Source: an uncultured Prochlorococcus sp.
Lineage (GTDB): Bacteria; Cyanobacteriota; Cyanobacteriia; PCC-6307; Cyanobiaceae
Assembly (NCBI GenBank): GCA_902624085.1
Contig: CACNWD010000002.1
Span: forward strand, 1 to 64,000
Direction of reading: 5' to 3'
Length of the DNA stretch: 64,000 nucleotides
Each line of letters opens with the position of its first letter. Within the stretch, counting starts at the first letter, position 1. Made by a program: the position numbers and the translations under genes. Shown here one piece after another: positions 61,041 through 64,000 of the stretch. The notes under the pieces were generated by a model that made no database searches, was not told the DNA's origin, and saw nothing but the letters and a program-made list of their open reading frames with translations.

Positions 61041-61601
61041 GTGAGTATTTTTGTTGGAAATTTACCATTTCGCGCAGAGCGTGAAGATGTACTAGAGTTA
61101 TTCACTCCTTTTGGTGAGGTAAATAACTGTTCTCTTCCTCTTGAAAGGGATACTGGTAGAAAGAGAGGTTTTGCTTTTATCGAGATGGCTGATGAAGCTC
61201 TTGAGTCTACAGTTATAGAGTCTTTGCAAGGATCTGAAATGATGGGTAGACCCTTACGTATAAATAAAGCTGAACCAAGAGGAAATTCTCCTCGAAGGAA
61301 TTATTCTAATGGTAATTCTCGTCAATATAATAATGGCGGTTACAACGCAGGCCAAAGTGGCGGATATAGAGATAATACTTCCAATGGATATAATAATAAT
61401 TCTTACAACGGAGGTTATAGTTCAACGAATAATCAAGGAGGGGATCAAAATTCTAACTATGTAAATAGAACTTCTGGTGCTAAGGGATGGGAAGATAGAA
61501 GTTACTCTAGTAATCCAGAAAATTCTGAATATGAGAATGGTAGAAGCAGGAGAAGGAGGGGAGGCTCAAATGAATTAGATGTAAATCAGGAAGAAAGTTA
61601 A
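61041..61601 (+). CDS. RNA-binding protein with one RRM
   Basis: The RRM occupies residues 1-80, with RNP2 (IFVGNL) and RNP1 (RKRGFAFIEM). The tail (about 85-186) is rich in Asn, Gly, Tyr and Ser, then Arg. The GTG at 61041 is chosen because it yields the family-typical MSIFVGNLPF start; the ORF extends upstream to a TTG without domain support. Such Rbp proteins in cyanobacteria are often cold-induced and bind mRNA. Its stop shares TTAA with the convergent dus gene. Confidence 0.9.
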   Translation: MSIFVGNLPFRAEREDVLELFTPFGEVNNCSLPLERDTGRKRGFAFIEMADEALESTVIESLQGSEMMGRPLRINKAEPRGNSPRRNYSNGNSRQYNNGGYNAGQSGGYRDNTSNGYNNNSYNGGYSSTNNQGGDQNSNYVNRTSGAKGWEDRSYSSNPENSEYENGRSRRRRGGSNELDVNQEES

Positions 61602-62602
61602 TAACCCATTGACTTAAGCTCACTTGTTAAAGTTATAAGCTTTTCTATACTTAATGATCCTTTGATTGATAATAGTGAAATATTATTTCTCCATTTTTTT
61701 GCATTGGGTATGCTTTCTACGATGTTTATCAAATGTTTACAAATGTCCCATGATTTCTTCTTTTTCTCTAAATGATTTTCTATATAGGGAATTAAAGAAA
61801 AAATAATATCCGATGCTTTTATAGGTAAGGATTTCTCCCCATAAATTTTATTATCAATTTCATTCCATCTTAGAGGGTATTTATAAGCACTTCTTCCAAT
61901 CATTATGCCATCAAAGAATTTTAAGCCATCAATACATTGATTTATATTTGTAAAACCACCATTTATTTCAATGAGAAGTGAAGGATTTTCATCTTTTAAT
62001 CTTTTAACAATATCGTATCTTAGAGGCGGAATATTTCTGTTTTCTTTGGGGTTTAATCCTTTTAGGAAGGCTTTTCTTGCATGAATGGTAAATCTTTCAG
62101 TTCCTGCTTGAGATATATGTCTAACAAAATTATTTAAATTTGAAAAACTATCATTATTATCTACACCTATTCTATGTTTTATTGTGACAGGTAAATTACA
62201 ATTATTTTTCATTGCTTCAATACATCTTGCAACTTTAGATGGATAATTCATTAGCGATGCGCCAAAATTGCCAGCACAAACCCTTGAACTAGGGCATCCA
62301 ACATTAAAATTTATTTCATCATATCCCCAGTCTTGGGCCATTTTTGCGGCTTCTTTTAAGTACTCTGGATTGTCTCCACCAAATTGTATTGATAATGGAT
62401 GCTCTTCTTTATTAAAATTTAAAAATTTCTCTCTATTATCTGTATATATCAAGCTTTGTGCGACAATCATTTCTGTGTATAGGAGTGCTTTAGAACTTAT
62501 TTTTCTCATAATCATGCGAAAATGTGCATCTGTGCAATCCATCATTGGTGCAATACTGATTTTATGTAATTTGCTTATAGAATTAGAGATATCCCTCACC
62601 AT
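61598..62602 (-). CDS. dusA: tRNA-dihydrouridine synthase A
   Basis: Flavin enzyme that reduces uridines in tRNA D loops. The 334-residue protein has the DusA-type start ISIAPMMDCTDAHFRM, NVGCPSSRVCAGNFGASLM near residue 97, the KHRIGVD segment, and HARKAFLKGLNPKENR, all favouring the DusA branch over DusB or DusC. It lies divergently 11 bp from msrB. Confidence 0.92.
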   Translation of the reverse strand: MVRDISNSISKLHKISIAPMMDCTDAHFRMIMRKISSKALLYTEMIVAQSLIYTDNREKFLNFNKEEHPLSIQFGGDNPEYLKEAAKMAQDWGYDEINFNVGCPSSRVCAGNFGASLMNYPSKVARCIEAMKNNCNLPVTIKHRIGVDNNDSFSNLNNFVRHISQAGTERFTIHARKAFLKGLNPKENRNIPPLRYDIVKRLKDENPSLLIEINGGFTNINQCIDGLKFFDGIMIGRSAYKYPLRWNEIDNKIYGEKSLPIKASDIIFSLIPYIENHLEKKKKSWDICKHLINIVESIPNAKKWRNNISLLSIKGSLSIEKLITLTSELKSMGY

Positions 62603-62613
62603 AGATTAAAAAG

Positions 62614-63108
62614 ATGAATCAGTTTCTTAGCAGGAGATTTTTTATTTTAATTCCTTTTGTACCATTTTTAAAATCTGTATTAAAACCTCTTAAAGTTTAT
62701 GCTGCTTCAAAAGAATTAATTGAAGATTGGTCTTTATCTAAAGATGAGTGGAGGAAAAGACTATCTCCTGAAAGTTTTAACATTCTAAGAGAAGAAGGGA
62801 CAGAACGTCCTTTTAGTAGCCCTTTAAATAATGAGAAGAGAAAAGGTGTATTTTACTGCGCAGGATGTAATCTTGGTTTATTTTCTTCTAATACAAAATA
62901 TGATAGTGGTACTGGTTGGCCTAGCTTTTGGGATTCTTTAGAAAACGCGATTGAAACTAAAGTTGATTTTAAATTAATTGTTCCAAGGACTGAATATCAT
63001 TGTTCAAGATGTGGAGGACATCAAGGGCATGTATTTAATGATGGCCCTAAGCCTACTGGAAAAAGATATTGTAATAATGGATTGGCTTTAACTTTTAAAC
63101 CGGAATAA
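62614..63108 (+). CDS. msrB: peptide-methionine (R)-S-oxide reductase, probably exported
   Basis: Reduces methionine-R-sulfoxide in oxidised proteins. Zinc cysteines lie in FYCAGC and CSRCGGH, the core is [10 protein letters not shown], and the catalytic cysteine is Cys153 in RYCNNG. Ahead of the domain is a hydrophobic N-terminus with a twin arginine (SRRFFILIP) and an alanine-rich site near residue 30 (VYAAS), suggesting export, possibly by Tat. Length is 164 residues. Confidence 0.93.
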   Translation: MNQFLSRRFFILIPFVPFLKSVLKPLKVYAASKELIEDWSLSKDEWRKRLSPESFNILREEGTERPFSSPLNNEKRKGVFYCAGCNLGLFSSNTKYDSGTGWPSFWDSLENAIETKVDFKLIVPRTEYHCSRCGGHQGHVFNDGPKPTGKRYCNNGLALTFKPE

Positions 63109-63117
63109 ATATATTGG

Positions 63118-63131
63118 TGCGGGCTTCCGCA
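63118..63131 (+). terminator. GC-rich hairpin between msrB and grpE
   Basis: TGCGG-GCTT-CCGCA is a perfect 5-bp stem with a tetraloop, GC-rich for this genome, followed by ACTTGTTTT. It may terminate msrB transcripts or sit in the grpE leader. Confidence 0.45.
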
Positions 63132-63184
63132 ACTTGTTTTGTGAATTGTTTTCAGACAATATAGTTAGATATTTAAAAAATATA

Positions 63185-63919
63185 ATGATTGAGAATCATT
63201 CTGATAAAGTAGAGAATACTGAAGAATTTTTAGAAGATAACCCTTCGAAAAATACTTCTGATTCTAGTAATAAAGTCAATATTAAGTCGGATGAAAACAT
63301 AGATGTTGATTCTGAAGTTAGCTCAAAAGAAGTCAAAGAAAATTCTAATAATTCAGAAGATGTTTTAAATACTGTGGCTAGACTTGAACAGCTTGAAAAA
63401 GAACACCAAACTTTAAAAAATCAATATGTAAGAATTGCTGCAGATTTTGATAATTTCAGAAAAAGGCAATCCCGTGATCAAGATGATCTTAAAGTACAGT
63501 TAATTTCCAAATCATTAAGCGCAATTCTCCCTATTGTAGATAATTTTGAAAGAGCTAGACAGCAGTTAAAACCTGAAAGTGAAGAAGCACAGACTCTTCA
63601 TAGAAGTTATCAAGGCTTATATAAACAACTTGTTGAAGTTCTCAAACAACAAGGAGTTGCACCTATGAGAGTATTAGGTCAGCAATTCGATCCTAATTTG
63701 CATGAAGCTGTCCTTAGAGAACCAAGTGAAAAGGAGAATGAAGATATAATAATTGAAGAATTGCAAAGAGGATATCATTTAGATGGCAAAGTCTTAAGAC
63801 ATGCTTTAGTTAAAGTTTCAATGGGACCTGGTCCAACCAAAATTTCACAAGAAGAAACAGAAAAAGATAAAGTTGAAGAGGATCTCACTTCAAATCAAAA
63901 TTTGACTGATGAGAAATAA
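63185..63919 (+). CDS. grpE: nucleotide exchange factor GrpE
   Basis: Exchange factor for DnaK. The N-terminal 75 residues are acidic and unstructured; the long helix and core follow ([17 protein letters not shown] near residue 98, [15 protein letters not shown] [15 protein letters not shown] near 117, [13 protein letters not shown]). The ATG at 63185 is preferred to an in-frame TTG at 63134, since the extra residues are hydrophobic and not family-like. Length from the ATG is 244 residues. dnaJ begins 30 bp downstream. Confidence 0.94.
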   Translation: MIENHSDKVENTEEFLEDNPSKNTSDSSNKVNIKSDENIDVDSEVSSKEVKENSNNSEDVLNTVARLEQLEKEHQTLKNQYVRIAADFDNFRKRQSRDQDDLKVQLISKSLSAILPIVDNFERARQQLKPESEEAQTLHRSYQGLYKQLVEVLKQQGVAPMRVLGQQFDPNLHEAVLREPSEKENEDIIIEELQRGYHLDGKVLRHALVKVSMGPGPTKISQEETEKDKVEEDLTSNQNLTDEK

Positions 63920-63949
63920 TTATTCTATCTTTCGTTTAAAAAATTTCTA

Positions 63950-64000
63950 ATGGCTGATTTTTATCAATTACTTGGTGTTTCAAGAGGTGCAGATCCTGAT
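63950..64000 (+). CDS. dnaJ: chaperone DnaJ, first 17 codons (cut by window edge)
   Basis: An ATG at 63950 opens MADFYQLLGVSRGADPD, the start of a J domain, in the expected grpE-dnaJ order. The rest is outside the window. Confidence 0.9.
   Translation, partial: MADFYQLLGVSRGADPD

Overview
This is an AT-rich, gene-dense bacterial chromosome segment. It has very short intergenic spaces, many start/stop overlaps, and no insertion sequence, prophage, rRNA operon or CRISPR array that I can see. Gene content and order point to a high-light-adapted Prochlorococcus: dnaN, a PRC-barrel protein, purL, purF, a GyrA/ParC protein, a TPR protein, queG, a DUF502 protein, nusB, ftsY, an RsbU-type phosphatase, argH, an RRM protein, dus, msrB, grpE, dnaJ. 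Cyanobacterial marker families (DUF1400, a DUF3134-like protein, an ABC1K kinase, a phytol-kinase-like protein, sucrose-phosphate synthase) agree. The strain cannot be fixed from the sequence alone.

Layout. 1-4.7 kb: the 3' end of ligA, a small overlapping ORF, a TVP38/DedA-like membrane protein, valS, and a tRNA-Val gene just upstream of valS. 4.7-15.4 kb: a long rightward run with polyamine genes (mazG, speE, speB), gcvT, aspS, then pyrG-queE-queC-pabB-pabC, joining CTP, 7-deazaguanine and folate (pABA) synthesis. 15.4-31.5 kb: mixed strands, with cobA, an MFS exporter, ppk, a group 2 sigma factor with a structured leader, a phytol-kinase-like gene, DAHP synthase, acnB, a ClC antiporter, purU, a DAO-family oxidoreductase, dnaK and aroE. 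31.5-44.9 kb: rpsF, argG, small proteins, mraY, sucrose-phosphate synthase, uvrA, recN, an ABC1 kinase, a DUF1400 protein and thrC. 44.9-45.2 kb: the likely replication origin. 45.2-64 kb: dnaN and the start-of-genome cluster, ending in the first 17 codons of dnaJ.

The most notable non-coding element is the 347-bp gap before dnaN. It holds DnaA boxes in two opposed groups, a tandem box pair followed at once by four CTA trinucleotides (the form of a DnaA-trio unwinding element), and then a very AT-rich stretch. The base composition of plus-strand genes changes from A-rich on the left to T-rich on the right of this gap, as expected at an origin.

Other points worth a second look are a sucrose-phosphate synthase whose C-terminal tail lies wholly on the antisense strand of a small convergent gene, a ten-unit 15-bp repeat inside ftsY, a type IIA topoisomerase A subunit with a divergent C-terminal domain and no GyrA box, and a compact RNA-like structure in the sigma-factor leader. 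I found no clearly new multi-gene system; the window is mostly core housekeeping genes.
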